Origin: Stercorarius parasiticus
Lineage: Eukaryota > Chordata > Aves > Charadriiformes > Stercorariidae
DNA length: 64,000 nucleotides
Assembly (NCBI GenBank): GCA_013396915.1
Contig: VWZL01000113.1
Span: 358,440 to 422,439, forward strand
Direction of reading: 5' to 3'
The position numbers were made by a program, and so were the translations under genes. Position 1 is the stretch's first letter, and the number at the start of each line of letters is the position of its first letter. Positions 40,801 to 52,012 of this stretch are shown here, piece after piece. The notes under the pieces are model-generated. The model ran no database searches, was not told where the DNA came from, and saw only the letters and a list, made by a program, of their open reading frames with translations.

Positions 40801-43800
40801 AAGATGCATTTTATTTTTTTCAGAAATCTGTGCAGTTTCAATCATTATGAGTGAATCCTCATGACCAAAGAATCTAAATGCGCAAGGGTGCGGAAGAAGG
40901 AACGTAGGAGGGGGTACAGCAGCGGCAACATCACCGCCACACAGGACAGGAGAACCTCAATAAAGCCAAAATACAGGGAAAAGAAATCTTGAGATAAAAC
41001 TTTCAGTCTTTGCTTTGGAGATTGACCGCAAACGACAAAGCAACTGAAATGACCAAATAATTGGAAAATGGAGTGTGAAAGGTTAGCTTTGCATCTTAGT
41101 TACAGATGAAGAGCCTGTCAAATTACAGATGCAACGTTCTCTCTTTTAAGGAAGGAAAGAACAGCCGATCTTGTGACTCTCTTGATTTCGCCCCCACCCC
41201 CGGCCCCCTCTAAATTTCACTATTTGTTTAAGGCAAGAAAGCTTCCCCCCCCACCATCTTCTCGTAGCTGATGACCACGCTCAACCACCCATAGTTTACC
41301 AAAATCAGTACGATGTCACTAATGCAAATCTTTTTTGGAATTCAGCTAACAATTTTTATAATGGTTCAGAAACTCAGTGTCCCAGTTGTCACGAGTCCCA
41401 AGCTATTAAAAGCACTCCACTTACCCACTGGGTTAACTCTGCACTGAAAAATGGCATCACTGTTACCAAGCTGTAAATATTGCTACTGCAAGAGCCACCG
41501 CTTAGGCCGATGTGTTCATCGTTTCCTTACACGTTTCCTAGCAGAAGGTTTCAAACAGATTTTAAAGCTTATGTCACCTTCATATATAGCAAATGGTTTT
41601 GCCCTAAATCAGTCAGCACCTAATTATTACAATCCCAAGGCCGAAACCAAGAGTAAAACAAACATTACATTACTGAGAACATAAAGATTACTGTGTTCTT
41701 TTACATGGTCATACATTCCGCAATTAGCAGCTATTCATGCATTACCATTCTGCTGGTCTACTCGATTAACTAACTAAGAACGTTAAGTACTCGGTGTTTG
41801 CTCTTAACCGTACATGTTTCAGTTACACGAATGGAAACCTCAACACCTCAATAGTTGGTACAGGTGAAAACTATCTAGGAATGTCCTAAAACTAATTATG
41901 TCCATCTTGATGATGATTTATCTCAGCTGGTAATTATTACAGCAAGACAACATACTGATTTTAATAAATTACATTTAATCACCCTAATGAGTTACTTCAT
42001 TCCTACACCTAGTGTTTGGCTACTTCAAGTTTTGTCGCTTGAACGTTGCTTGATGCAAAAAACAAGCAAAGCATGTGATGACGTCTTACCTCTATTTTCT
42101 AGGAAGACAACAGTATTTGTTATTTGTCTTGATCGTTATTAGTTCTAGTGGGTTTACAATTTCATCTAGAATTTTAAGGCAAGGGTACTAATTCAATACA
42201 TACATATATATATATGTGTGTATATATATATATGTGTATATATATATATATATAAAACCATGCATTACCTATTGTGTAAGAAAAAAAAAACCCAACAACC
42301 GAAAATCCCAACCCAGTAGATTAAAAAAAGATGTTTGTTGAGGTATTAAAAGAATAAAAGCTTGACGTCCTTCCACCGTAATCTTTTTCTTAGCCTGACT
42401 ACCCTGAACCTCCAGAACTAAAACACTTCAACACACCCTCTGCAAGTACATATGCTTGAGGTTTAACGTATATCTCTACACAAACATGTCTAACATCCAT
42501 GTTTAATGTATGTTGAGTCAGTTTGCCATGATGAAAGTAGTTCAAAGTCATCTGCAAAAACAATAAAGCATTCTGAGCTTACGTTAAAATTGGACTGGTT
42601 TTCAAAGTGCTGCAAGTCTGATCAGTTCGGTTTTTTTCTGTACATTATTCTGCAGGATGAACAAGTCCGCACCTAGAATAACATTCAGGAAAAAACAAAA
42701 CAAAACAAAACAAAAACAACCCACCACGCTTTCTGAGACGGTCTAAAACTAGTTTTGCAGTCTGCCCCTACTAAAAGAAACTACACAACTGGAGCAAAAT
42801 AACATATGATTAATGTTTTGTTATATTAACAAGATGCATATTTGTCTGTTTCACCATACTCAAACATGAGAATTGTTTAACAATTCAACACACAGGGACA
42901 ACATCTAAAAGCCAGCAGATAGCATATTTATCCAGACATATTTGTTTAAACTTTATAGACACATGGATGGTAGAACATTAAGGATTTCAAAATATTATCC
43001 TAACAGCATATGGAAGAAATGCACAGTGATGAGTTCTGAAACAACTTCCTTGCTCTTCCAGTCTCTAAGATTGAAAAATAATAATAATCCTAGCAGCACA
43101 AGCAAACTGCAAGAAGCATCACCCCACTTCATCCATTTTTTGAAAAGAACTCTTTGCTTAAATAAGATCACATTTGGAAATGGACAGCTGCTGCCAGCAC
43201 TTCCGGGAAAGAAACGAACTGTCTACACATTTTAACTGCACCCAAAACACCACCACAGTCTTCTTGCTGCTACCTACCAAGGTACTAAAAGAAACTTGTT
43301 TAAATGCCAGGGCCTAAAAAGCAGATACCATTCCGGGGTTTAGATGCAAATACCAAAAAGGCAACAAATCAGGTGGCAATGCATTGTCATTTACCATTCC
43401 AAACAGCGAAGTTTCTCCTCCTTCCAAGATTATTCTCTGTCCTTCGTGACTCCAGAAGCTACCTTCCCAAAACTAGGAAAACAGTTGCTCTAACATCGCT
43501 TTTTATGTAACATAGCTGATGTATTTTTATCGATTTATTTTTATTAAGTACATTTCCTCAAGAACCTACGTTCTGCTACATAGTCACCATCTATTCAAAC
43601 CACACGTTTACATTCTCTGAATTTACTCAACAACCGTTACAGCTTTGAGTGTTTCTCCAGATGCAATACATAAGGTGCTGAGAGTTTATCAGGGAAAGAT
43701 GAAGCAGTAGCATACACATACGACCCGCTGCACAAAATATACTTCCATTCAGCTCACCTGCCAATTCTAGCAACCTTCTGAGCAACCCGTTTAATTAAAA

Positions 43801-45864
43801 CAAAGGTCACCTTGACAACATCTGTGACTTCCTCAATTCAACTGTCATTTGTCTTCTATGCATCAAATAGTAATTTCATATGTGAAATAAATATCAAGAA
43901 GAATATTTTACTACAACTAAGTAAATTCTGTTCCATTTGTTATTTGGACCTTCAGAACTCTGACTCAGCAAAACGACCCAGTTATAAAATTAACTCTCAC
44001 AGGAGAAAAATAAAAAAAACAAACAAACAAGCTTTAAATATATAGCTAAAGAGAAACCTCCAGCACCTTGCCACTCTCCTTAGTTGCACTGTAATGCTCT
44101 TAAAAGCCTTCTACTTACTTATTAAAAAGACTGCGTATACAACTTTCTGAAGTAAAGAAAATTTTTCACAACTGTCAAATATAAAAATAGCAAATATTAT
44201 ACTATATTGATGCTTCTGAGGTTTAGAATCTAGATAGTTTAAGTCCTTCGATGGAAATATTATCCAAGAACTGCACGAAAAAGTAAAGCATCAGCTGTAC
44301 AGGAAGGTTACGCTGCAGCGATCTATTCAAGACATTGAAATTAAAAAGTGAATTATTATTTTGAATTTTATACACATGAAAAACTTGAGCAGGTGCTATT
44401 ACACTCATGGATGCTCTTATTCTGAGCCCTTGTGAGTTTATGACAGAACAATTAACACACTCTAATTTGCTTGCTACTGCATCCAGTGGCTTGCAGGACA
44501 TTACAGAAAGAAAAACGCCAGCTGCTATTTTAGGTCAACCTATACAATAAAATCTCAACGGGACCTTCTCAGTCCCATACATACCACATTAAAAACTCTG
44601 TAAAATCATTACTATAGGAGCATCTACTTTTCACAGAACTGGCAAAAAAGGTTAGTAGCAGCAAAGAACGGAAGTAGGCATGCGCTGTTCCAGAAATACA
44701 GTTATTTGCGCCAAACCCGGCAGAATCACAACCTCTGTTTATACACGACATACCGGATACCTAGGAGATCAGACACTTGTTTCAATTGTCACTGATCTGT
44801 TGACGTTTGAAAACACAACGCAAAGACAATGCTTTCAGTGTAGGCTATTTGTGACTTGTGGAACCGAGCAACTTTCAGGTCAGTATTTAAGACAACTCCA
44901 GTATAAATGAAAAAAGAGCTCAGCCAAAACTCTCCCGCCGCGTATTAAACCGAACCACCCAGCACATTAAACCAAACGAAGTGGGTGACAACATCAGCAG
45001 ACTGGTCCTCACTGCATCGGAGCACATCCCGCTCGCCCATGGACCCAGGCTTTCAGCTAACACCGGCAGTGCTACCTGCGACACAGCGAGACCAAGTGGG
45101 CTTTATTTACTTATTTATATTAGTAATATTTTTATTTAAAAATTTGTTTTGTTTTAATTTACTTCTTTTTTCAGGAAAAAAAGGAGCCCCACAGTGTCAC
45201 CCCACCTGCCTTGCTGAGGACAGGGAGAAGCAATGGGATGGGCTGTCACCATCACAGGCCCCTTCATGCAGACAGTAATATTCTCCAGCAAGGATTACAA
45301 CACTCGCCTACAACCCATCAGCGAAAATAATCACAGATGTAAAAAAATTAACATTCTGAGTAATTTTGTGTAAATGAAGTGAGAGGCTCGTTGAGGCACC
45401 GGCAGCAAACAGATGTTTAATCGCCAGACTCCCCTCGGGGAGGGGGCAGGAAGGCTACCACGGCTCCCGCGTTCCCCTGCACCCCACGAATCCCCACGGG
45501 ATGAGCGCCAGCCCGTGCCGCAGCCCGCCCTCCCTCCCGGTACCTCTGCATGCTGGCTCGGACCCCGCGGAGGCCCCTTTTCCCGGGGGGGGGGAACGGC
45601 AGCCCGGCTGGGACGCCGGGGGCAGCCCCGCCTCAGACGACGGCGGGTGGCGCCCCGCGCGCCCCGTCCTCCNGATGAGGAGGGAAGAGGAGGGATGAAG
45701 ATGCCCCCGAGCGGTGCGGCGTACCTGGCGGCGCTGCGAGGGGAGCTGCTAGTGCTGTAGGCGGTCCGGAGGACGCGGTGAGAGAGGGCTCGCCACGGCC
45801 TCAGCGGCGCCAAGCCCGCGCGCAGCACCGAAGAGGAGAAGGCGGCCCCCACCGCCGCCGCCAT
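13776..45864 (-). CDS. MTHFD2L: MTHFD2L, mitochondrial methylenetetrahydrofolate dehydrogenase/cyclohydrolase (8 exons, 346 aa)
   Basis: This is the bifunctional NAD(P)-dependent 5,10-methylene-THF dehydrogenase and methenyl-THF cyclohydrolase of mitochondrial one-carbon metabolism. The coding sequence is join(13776-13888, 21909-22034, 27726-27818, 32849-32956, 33758-33910, 38033-38155, 39455-39639, 45725-45864), minus strand, 1041 bases, with all phases consistent. The N-terminus (about 1-40) is rich in Arg, Ala and Ser and lacks acidic residues, as in a mitochondrial presequence. Tyr97 and Lys101 in YVRNKIKAA are the family catalytic pair. KDVDGFH is at 165-171, the nucleotide-binding GRSKNVGMP at about 213-221, and PGGVGPMT at 322-329. 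The length equals mammalian MTHFD2L (about 347). MTHFD2 is the alternative, but its C-terminal extension is absent and the EPGN neighbour fits MTHFD2L. The ATG has a strong Kozak context (G at -3 and +4). Confidence 0.96.
13889..21908 (-). other. MTHFD2L: MTHFD2L intron 7
   Basis: This 8.0 kb intron is the longest in the gene. It includes a GC-richer stretch at about 14170-14600, a candidate conserved noncoding stretch at about 15040-15260, one undetermined base at 19232, and no recognisable exon. Confidence 0.85.
21909..22034 (-). CDS. MTHFD2L: MTHFD2L coding exon 7
   Basis: This 126-base, phase 1-1 exon encodes residues 268-309, from [20 protein letters not shown] to KLVGDVDFE. The donor is GAAG followed by GTCAGC, which has C at +3 and is weaker than the other donors in the gene. 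The junction still reads cleanly into exon 8. Confidence 0.94.
22035..27725 (-). other. MTHFD2L: MTHFD2L intron 6
   Basis: This 5.7 kb intron contains a TA/GA-rich simple repeat near 22636-22675 and AT-rich, homeodomain-motif-rich stretches at about 24540-25010 and 27170-27480 that resemble conserved noncoding DNA. No exon was recognised. Confidence 0.85.
22636..22675. repeat. A-rich, TA and GA simple repeat
   Basis: A short run of A, then TATATA, then GAGAGAGAGAGA lies in MTHFD2L intron 6. Confidence 0.8.
27726..27818 (-). CDS. MTHFD2L: MTHFD2L coding exon 6
   Basis: This 93-base, phase 1-1 exon encodes residues 237-267, including [20 protein letters not shown] and ADIVIVAAG, part of the Rossmann-like cofactor domain. 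The acceptor is CATTTCAG and the donor is GTAATA. Confidence 0.95.
27819..32848 (-). other. MTHFD2L: MTHFD2L intron 5
   Basis: This 5.0 kb intron carries a TG/TA simple repeat at about 32400-32452 and no recognisable exon or mobile element. Confidence 0.85.
32400..32452. repeat. TG/TATG simple repeat
   Basis: An imperfect TATG and TG repeat of about 50 bases lies in MTHFD2L intron 5. Confidence 0.85.
32849..32956 (-). CDS. MTHFD2L: MTHFD2L coding exon 5 (nucleotide-binding loop)
   Basis: This 108-base, phase 1-1 exon encodes residues 201-236 ([20 protein letters not shown], then [16 protein letters not shown]). The GRSxxVGxP loop contacts the NAD(P) cofactor. The donor is GTAAGC. Confidence 0.96.
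32957..33757 (-). other. MTHFD2L: MTHFD2L intron 4
   Basis: This 801-base intron has canonical GT and AG ends on the minus strand. Nothing else is recognisable. Confidence 0.85.
33758..33910 (-). CDS. MTHFD2L: MTHFD2L coding exon 4
   Basis: This 153-base, phase 1-1 exon encodes residues 150-200, including [20 protein letters not shown] and the NIGRLCLDQ and [14 protein letters not shown] stretches. The KDVDGFH signature of the catalytic domain is intact. The donor is GTAAGA. Confidence 0.96.
33911..38032 (-). other. MTHFD2L: MTHFD2L intron 3
   Basis: This 4.1 kb AT-rich intron contains no recognisable exon or repeat family member. Confidence 0.85.
38033..38155 (-). CDS. MTHFD2L: MTHFD2L coding exon 3
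   Basis: This 123-base, phase 1-1 exon encodes residues 109-149, including [13 protein letters not shown] and [10 protein letters not shown]. The VQLPLP loop is a folate-site signature of the family. The acceptor is TTTTTTCAG and the donor is GTAGGT. Confidence 0.96.
38156..39454 (-). other. MTHFD2L: MTHFD2L intron 2
   Basis: This 1.3 kb intron contains nothing else I can identify. Confidence 0.85.
39455..39639 (-). CDS. MTHFD2L: MTHFD2L coding exon 2
   Basis: This 185-base exon encodes residues 47-108, beginning at DEATVISG and including [20 protein letters not shown] with the catalytic Tyr97 and Lys101. The acceptor is TCTTTATAG and the donor is GTACGT. It enters in phase 2 and leaves in phase 1. 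Confidence 0.96.
40487..40790. repeat. 148-base direct tandem duplication
   Basis: Two head-to-tail copies start at 40487 and 40635, and a few bases of a third copy start at 40783 (TAAGCAGCC). The copies differ at only a few positions, for example near GGTGTTCTGTG versus GGTATTCTCTG, so the duplication is fairly young. It lies in MTHFD2L intron 1 and has no similarity I recognise. Confidence 0.92.
42200..42255. repeat. TA/TG microsatellite
   Basis: Alternating TATATA and TGTG tracts lie in MTHFD2L intron 1, followed by an A-rich run near 42280. Confidence 0.88.
42690..42715. repeat. (AAAAC)n simple repeat
   Basis: Four to five AAAAC units lie in MTHFD2L intron 1. Confidence 0.85.
45725..45864 (-). 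CDS. MTHFD2L: MTHFD2L coding exon 1 (mitochondrial presequence)
   Basis: This 140-base coding part encodes 46 residues plus two bases of a serine codon (phase 2). It contains [12 protein letters not shown], an arginine-rich amphipathic presequence. The donor is CCAG followed by GTACGC. It lies inside the CpG island. An undetermined base at 45673 falls just past the donor, in the intron, and does not affect coding. Confidence 0.9.
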
Positions 45865-45985
45865 GTCGGTCCCGACGGACGGAAGCGCCGCCGCAACCGA
45901 GCGACGAGGGGAGGAGCCAGGGCAAGTAGCGGGCCCCCGGCCTGGCGTGGTGTTGAGGGGGCGGCGGAGCGGCCGGCCGCCGTGA
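45863..45985 (+). other. Short plus-strand ORF sharing its start bases with MTHFD2L
   Basis: The tetramer CATG at 45862-45865 supplies the MTHFD2L ATG on the minus strand and an ATG on the plus strand, which opens about 40 codons ([20 protein letters not shown] and onward) to a TGA. The plus ATG sits in a GCCGCCATG context, a strong Kozak match. No product is recognised, and GC-rich DNA produces such frames by chance. It is listed only because the promoter could be divergent. Confidence 0.2.
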
Positions 45986-46131
45986 CAGAGAGCGCGGGTC
46001 TGAGGGGCGAGGGGAATACGCCGCCCGGGCGCCCAGCGGCAGCGCCGCTAGTGACGGCTCACCTGTGGGCAGGACATCACGGGGGACTAGCAAACCGCGC
46101 CCGGGGCTAGCAACCCCTGCTCGGCTGCGTG

Positions 46132-46981
46132 GTGAGAGGGCGAGCGGCACAGCCTCCCGTCCACACACTTTCCCGGGCCGTGCCTCCCCTCAGGGCTTCG
46201 GGGTCTTGGGGAGGGAACCCCTGCAGATGGTGGTGAAAAAAGCGGTCTTCATTTGCGTCCTTGGGCTCCTATGAACATCTCTTCCCGCCAAAATGTGTGG
46301 GCGAAGCCGACACCGAGTCGGAGCCACACAGACGACAGCGAGGCCCTTGGTAATTCTCTGCTGCACGCTGTTTTTTTCCCAGTCTTTCGGGCCGTCTTGC
46401 TATTCACCTGTTAGTGCTTTCTGTCATGCTTTATGGCACATCTTTCACTAAAATGCGTGCAAAAAGTCCTCTGCAGAGGGGATGGAGAAAACAAATGGAC
46501 ATCTGAAGTAGCATAGACAAAGCGTGCCAAAACAATAGCGTCAGCCTTACGTACAATACTGCACCTCCTCACAGTCGAAGCATTCCTTTACGAAGCTGGC
46601 AAAAGCTTTGAAAAGATGGCGACGGGTTACTGAGGCTGCGGTTTCTGCTATGGTACTGACAGCTTATTTGATCAGTTAGGTGTTTGTGTGAGGAAGACGG
46701 CTCAGGTGCTTCCACAGACAATGTGCATATTGGTTTTTAATGATTTGTCCTCCTAGAATCTTCTTCTCATCCAGTATTGTAGATATTATGTAAATCTTCC
46801 CCTTTAGGTTGCCATCTCTTACTTTATAGTAAAGGAGCGACACCAAACTTTACACACCATTTAGCATGTACATACTGCATTAATTATAAATCTTTTCTAA
46901 AAAAGCAAAAGATGCATTGACACCGTTATATACACTGGCCCTTACGCCTATGATTATTTCTTGTTACTATCCTGTTTGCAG
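46132..46981. other. Upstream flank of the CpG island
   Basis: Beyond the island the sequence becomes AT-rich. A good plus-strand splice donor (GCGTG followed by GTGAGAG, at 46131/46132) lies at its left end. No coding exon was recognised before 46982. Confidence 0.4.
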
Positions 46982-47110
46982 AAGAATGAACATGTGAGGA
47001 TTATAGGACGTCTTGTGGAAATTTACAGTCCTGAACAGATAGTAGATCCTTTAAGATTGAACAAAGATCTTCAAATGCTAATCTATCCTATTCGTCTTCT
47101 AAAGAAATGA
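46982..47110 (+). CDS. Candidate orphan terminal exon, weakly uS10/RPS20-like
   Basis: A plausible plus-strand acceptor (CTGTTTGCAG at 46972-46981) is followed by 42 open codons and TGA. The peptide contains VRIIGRLVEIYSPEQIVDPL, which resembles the MRIHKRLIDLHSPSEIV segment of ribosomal protein uS10 (RPS20) in RL-[VI]-[ED]-x-x-SP-x-[EQ]-IV. The upstream sequence in this frame does not look like the rest of RPS20, so an intact processed copy is unlikely. It could be a degraded fragment, the last exon of an unknown transcript diverging from the MTHFD2L promoter, or chance. No gene is claimed. Confidence 0.25.
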   Translation, partial: KNEHVRIIGRLVEIYSPEQIVDPLRLNKDLQMLIYPIRLLKK

Positions 47111-50100
47111 AGATATTGAGTGTAAATTGAGTATTTAAGCTCATTTATATAAAATCTAGACATTTTTCGAATGCTGTTTTTTTTAGGACTGTCATATCGA
47201 TGGTTCCGTAAGAACAGAGATGTTCAAATACAGACAGATTGATACCTTATGTGGTGGTGGGAAAAGGGATTGCAAGTAATCCTGAAAAAAGGAGTTGGTT
47301 ACTTCAAGGAGGTGTGTGTATATATATATATCTCACAAAGAATGGGTAAGATATTAAAAGAAAGAAAAGCTGACAAGGGTAACAGAAAACAGGACGGGGA
47401 AAGGAAAAAAATATCAGTGGTCCTAAAAATTGTTATTACAGAGAAGAGAATTCTTTCAAAAGTTCCTTTTTGTCTAGGATGGAAAAGGATGTCCACTCAT
47501 TTTTTTAATCTAAGGTTTGTATACTTGACTATAAAACTTTGAATTGCTGTTGTTAAAATTTTCCACAAACAGAACATCCGCCACATATTCTTCTACCAAA
47601 TTATTACACTAGAAAAAAGCAGTTGTATTATAAATGCTTTTGATAAAATTTGCCATACAAATTGTGACTGAAGAATTGCTTTACCTCAAAAGTACATCAG
47701 TTATAAAAGATTTGACAAACATAGGCAAGCATACTCTTTTAGTTAGTGATGCTGAACACACACACGCACAAAGTTGCCTGTGCAAATTCCCCTTCTGTAC
47801 CAGTTGGATTCCTGCTATTCATACTGACGCCTACAAACAAATAAAAATAGGTTTTCAGTAATGTGAGGATGAAACCTTTTTTCTTGATCTGGGTTAACTG
47901 CTTGGGTTTTAGATCCCGTTCGAGTTTAGTACTTAAATATCACAACTTCAAAAAAAAAAAAACAACAAACAAAACAGCACAACATTTTAAATTAACTTTC
48001 ACACCGATCAAATTGCACCATACTGGCAACCTCAGGTTTGACCTTGAAGCTACGTGTAGCGATGTACATATAAAAAAATGCTACTAATATCAGTCATTCA
48101 CCCCAAAATAATATACTGCCTTTTCATATCATGCCGGAAAGCTCATCATTGCTATGATGACAATATTTATAATTAACAGTTTGCAGAGCATAGCCTACAA
48201 AAAGTGACCACATTACTATTGCTCAAAATCTGCTGAATACATTATAATAACAAATAACAGTATGCATACGATCCACAAAAATGCAGCGATTAAATTGGTA
48301 CAAAGGACAAAGCTGAAAATACGCAATTTGGTTTGCGTGACAGTTAAAGCAGAGTTAGGCACTGACATCTGCGAAGAAGGTGGGTATTCTTAACAGGTTG
48401 TTTCAGAGTCTATTCTACTTGAATTATTTTTATGTGCATACGATAAAGGACTATAGCTATAAAATACTGTCTTGGGCACTAAACGCCATCAACTTAAAAT
48501 TCTCTCTTAATAATTGTTTGTGTGTGAAGGGGAAGTAAAACACAGTTGTTACTAGTAAGAAGCGTTCAGTAAGAAGCGTTGTTCTCTCATCTTGTGAAAA
48601 TCTCTTATCAGGAAATGTTGCTTTGCAAAAAATTTTATGAGCAATTTTTTTTACCTCCTGGGAGAATATTATGTCTTTCTGTCCACTTCTCGACTTTTTC
48701 TTCTCTGTTTTGCCTTCCCAGCTGCTGGAGGGTGTACATTTGTATGAGACAAAGAGGTTGAGAAGAGAGGCGAACCACCCCGTATTTTGCAGACTTAGTT
48801 TAAGGAAATAATGAATCTTAATTTAGGGGGTAAAAGTACTTCGAGAAAAATTTAGTTTAAGAAAAAAAATTGTTACCCTTGGGAAGCTTTGCTTTTTAAT
48901 GAAATTTATTTGCTGGCCTTTTTTTGCTTTCTAGCAGTCCTACCACCACCCTACACGCAGCCTCTGTTTTTGGACACAAGTATTGGGGATGAACATAGCA
49001 TTCGGGACGAACGTGCTACTGTATTTTAAGAAACCCTGCTCAAGATCCCGCCATCTGGCACTTTCGGCTTTCTCTTTTCTACAGCAACAAACTGTGTATA
49101 AAACCTGGGCCCTGACAGCAGAATACCGGGCATTTTTGGAATACGAACAAAAGTGAGAGTCACAGCTATTGCTGGAGCAGGAAGAGATACTAAATGAAAA
49201 GGATGTGTGACCGATTTACTTAACAAATGCGCATTTTGCACTTTGGTCCAACATCCCTTAAGTTCTGTTCAAAAAAGGGGGAAAAGAAGGCAGCGCTGAA
49301 GATCACTTGAACCCCGAAGGGTTTTCCTTCATCAGAACGCTCTGGATTGTGTCTGTGTGTGCATGTGTGTTACTACGTGCCATGGCTGTGTTAAAGTGTG
49401 CATCAATAAGCCGGCTTGTGCCTTCGCCTTGTGTTTATATAGAAAGTCTGTGACTGCGTTAGGATAATTACAAAGGCAAGCGTTTGCCTTCCCGGGTTTG
49501 CCACGCCATATGGAAAACTAGCCACCAGGAGGCACTCATGCCACGCGTTAGGCTGGCCTCACGCCGATTTCCCCCTGCCGCCTCTTGACCTGGGCAGTCA
49601 AAAGTTCGGTTTGAATGGCACGACGATCATTAGTGATGGCCTTAACTGCGTCTGTTGCTGCGTAGTCGATATTCTGAAGTGTAAAATAAGATCCTCCAGT
49701 CACTTCACTTGTTTAAACACCTTATTTTCTCTTAGGACCTGCTCTCGGATGATGGTGGCAGGGAAACAGAGTCAGTCAGGGGCACAAGTTCTCTTCGCCG
49801 TAGCTGTCGGCTGAAGTAGAAAACAGGTATTAAATTGTTCTGTAGCAAATGAAAGAGAACTAGATTCAAGATGGAAATTCATATTTGGGATCGTGAAGAG
49901 ACATACAGACATCAAAGCACAGGCAAACTTTTAAAAACTATTTTAAAAATAGTTTCATGTAACTATTGGGAGTCCTCGGGCTACCAGTCAACACTGGATG
50001 TTTAGAAAAATCCTGGCTCAAATACACAGTTTTAAGGCACGAACTGAAGAAATAAATACCTGGCCAAGTCTGTTTTAATGAGAGTTTTTGATCTTAGTTT

Positions 50101-52012
50101 TTTTGGCATCCCTTTCTACAGATGTCAAGGCATCGAATCAGTGCTCGCAGAGTGCTGACGTTTATGGACAGATGCATTTTTGATTACTAACTAACTAGCA
50201 TTTATTGTCTGGCATGCTCTGGCTCTGAAATGTCTTCTTAAGTGAGCATGGTGTTGGAAGCACTGATGTGAGTTAGGTAGATTGTGTCATTCGGTAACAG
50301 TGCACTGTATTTCTACAGAGCTCCTACGTAATGAATGTGGGTTTTTTGTCAGGTTTCTCTAGCATGAGTGAAACAAATTTTTTCCTTTTCTCTGCACCCT
50401 GTCTAAAGAACTTTACAGTGGAAACAATAAAAAGTACCTTTTTACGTGAAAAAGGAAAATTCTAGCATTTGGTGTGGGGTCAAATTTAGAGCAAAGGTTC
50501 TGGTATTGTTTTTAAAAAGTAAACAAAATATGAATCATTAACCAGAGCAATAAACATTTATAATGCCTTTCACAAATATTATTGGATCCTTTAAACAAGT
50601 GTTTTCATGGAGAAACAAGGAAATTACTTGGATTTGATTTTAAATGAAACAACGTTTTGTGTTATTACAAAATTATTGGTAGACAGTAAACTGACTATTA
50701 CTATTATTAACAGGAAAATCTATTCCAAAATAGTAACGAGCTTCAAATTCTGTAATGTATTTGCGTAAGTAGGTAATATTTTGACTTCTTTTCATTGTTT
50801 TGCATTATTAGTCAAGCAAACCAAGTAGTCTGTTTGGATTGCAAGGAATGTAACATGTGCTCTGAATTTAAGCAGATTCTACTCAAACTGTGTCATTTCC
50901 CAGTCAAATTTAGATCAGCTAAATTTATGATAGTCACGTATATTTGCTCTGCTATGACTCTTTTTGAATACCGTGACTCAGAATTCTGCACAAGTGGGAA
51001 TGAGGTGTCTAATTGGTGCTTGAACTCTTAGCTATGAGTACAACAGCAGAGAACGTGGATTTTCAGCCTTGGGGAGCTTCTCTTAAGCCTGATTGACATA
51101 TCTTAATTGCATTTATATTCTGTTTTAGGTTATTCTGAAATAATCATTAAGAATTATAAACATTGCCAAGACTTTTGGCATGTAATTTAACCACACATTA
51201 CAAATTATGTCTGATAAAGGAATCTTCCCGTGGATCTTACGTTAAAGCTTATTCTATTAAAAAAGAAAACCAAAAATGAAAATTATTTTTCTGATAACAT
51301 ACATCAGGAAAACATAAAACCAGCATTTTATGTTGCTTTTACTTCGAAATGCAGATACAATTAGCATTGCTGCTGAAGTCAACAGAAGATGTCTTTATGA
51401 GTTTAAAATAAAGTAAATCCACATTGAAGTTCCCAATAAACCCATACTAATTACCTTCATTCTTATCACTTGCCAAACCGTTCTTCAGCTGTCTTTGTTT
51501 TTGATAGATCTACTCGCTCGATGACTAAATTTTTTGTTAAAACGCTCATTTGTAGACAGTCCCAGAAAGTAACTTATCTCCGGTTCGTTCACATAACTAA
51601 AAAAAACTGGAAATGATAGAAAGTCAGGCCGTGATACTCAATATGGTTTTCATGTTAAAAATTCAGAAAGGATGTTGTAGTTGTATTGCCAATGTTATCT
51701 ATACGAGACTCTCTAAGCTCGCGACATTTTACTGAAAACGTGTACTGTCCCAACTCTTCATGAAAATTATGTAGACTCCAAAATAGCTGTCATCTACGTA
51801 TTACGGTTGCTATTCCCTTATATATCTTCACAATTTCACCATCCTGCTTTGTGGGGATTTAGAGACAGCGGCGCTCATGTGCCACTGGTGCTAAGTTCCC
51901 ATCTCTTCATATCTGATTTCGTTTTTTTACGGCACAAACTTTCTGTCCAATAGACGGCTGAAATTCTCTACCTTTCCATCGCTGACTTTTTGTCCTGTGT
52001 TTTTTCTTTCAG
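47111..52012. other. Intergenic, no gene recognised
   Basis: This AT-rich DNA holds a short GT/TA run at about 47311-47332 and a 14-base tandem duplication (AGTAAGAAGCGTT) at 48554-48581. The open frames here lack recognisable domains. Confidence 0.5.

Larger units (their letters stand above)
39640..45724 (-). other. MTHFD2L: MTHFD2L intron 1
   Basis: This 6.1 kb intron is bounded by the presequence exon and the first catalytic-domain exon. It holds a recent 148-base tandem duplication (40487-40790), a TA/TG microsatellite (about 42200-42255), an (AAAAC)n tract (about 42690-42715) and the left part of the CpG island. Confidence 0.85.
45420..46240. promoter_or_regulatory. MTHFD2L: CpG-island promoter of MTHFD2L
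   Basis: This GC-rich, CpG-dense block stands out from the AT-rich surroundings and spans MTHFD2L exon 1 and its upstream flank. It has no TATA box near the start. It contains GC boxes (GGGGGCGG near 45957) and an ETS-type CGGAAG at 45880-45885 on the plus strand, just upstream of the MTHFD2L ATG. This is the usual architecture of a housekeeping promoter and often gives divergent transcription. Confidence 0.85.

Noticed and set aside
45331..45724. Continuation of the MTHFD2L exon 1 frame past the donor
   Set aside because: This is intronic read-through in GC-rich DNA. The GTACGC donor at 45724 and the clean junction to exon 2 define the exon end.
45413..45760. 115-codon plus-strand frame in the CpG island
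   Set aside because: It is a stop-poor, GC-rich frame antisense to MTHFD2L exon 1 and contains an undetermined base.
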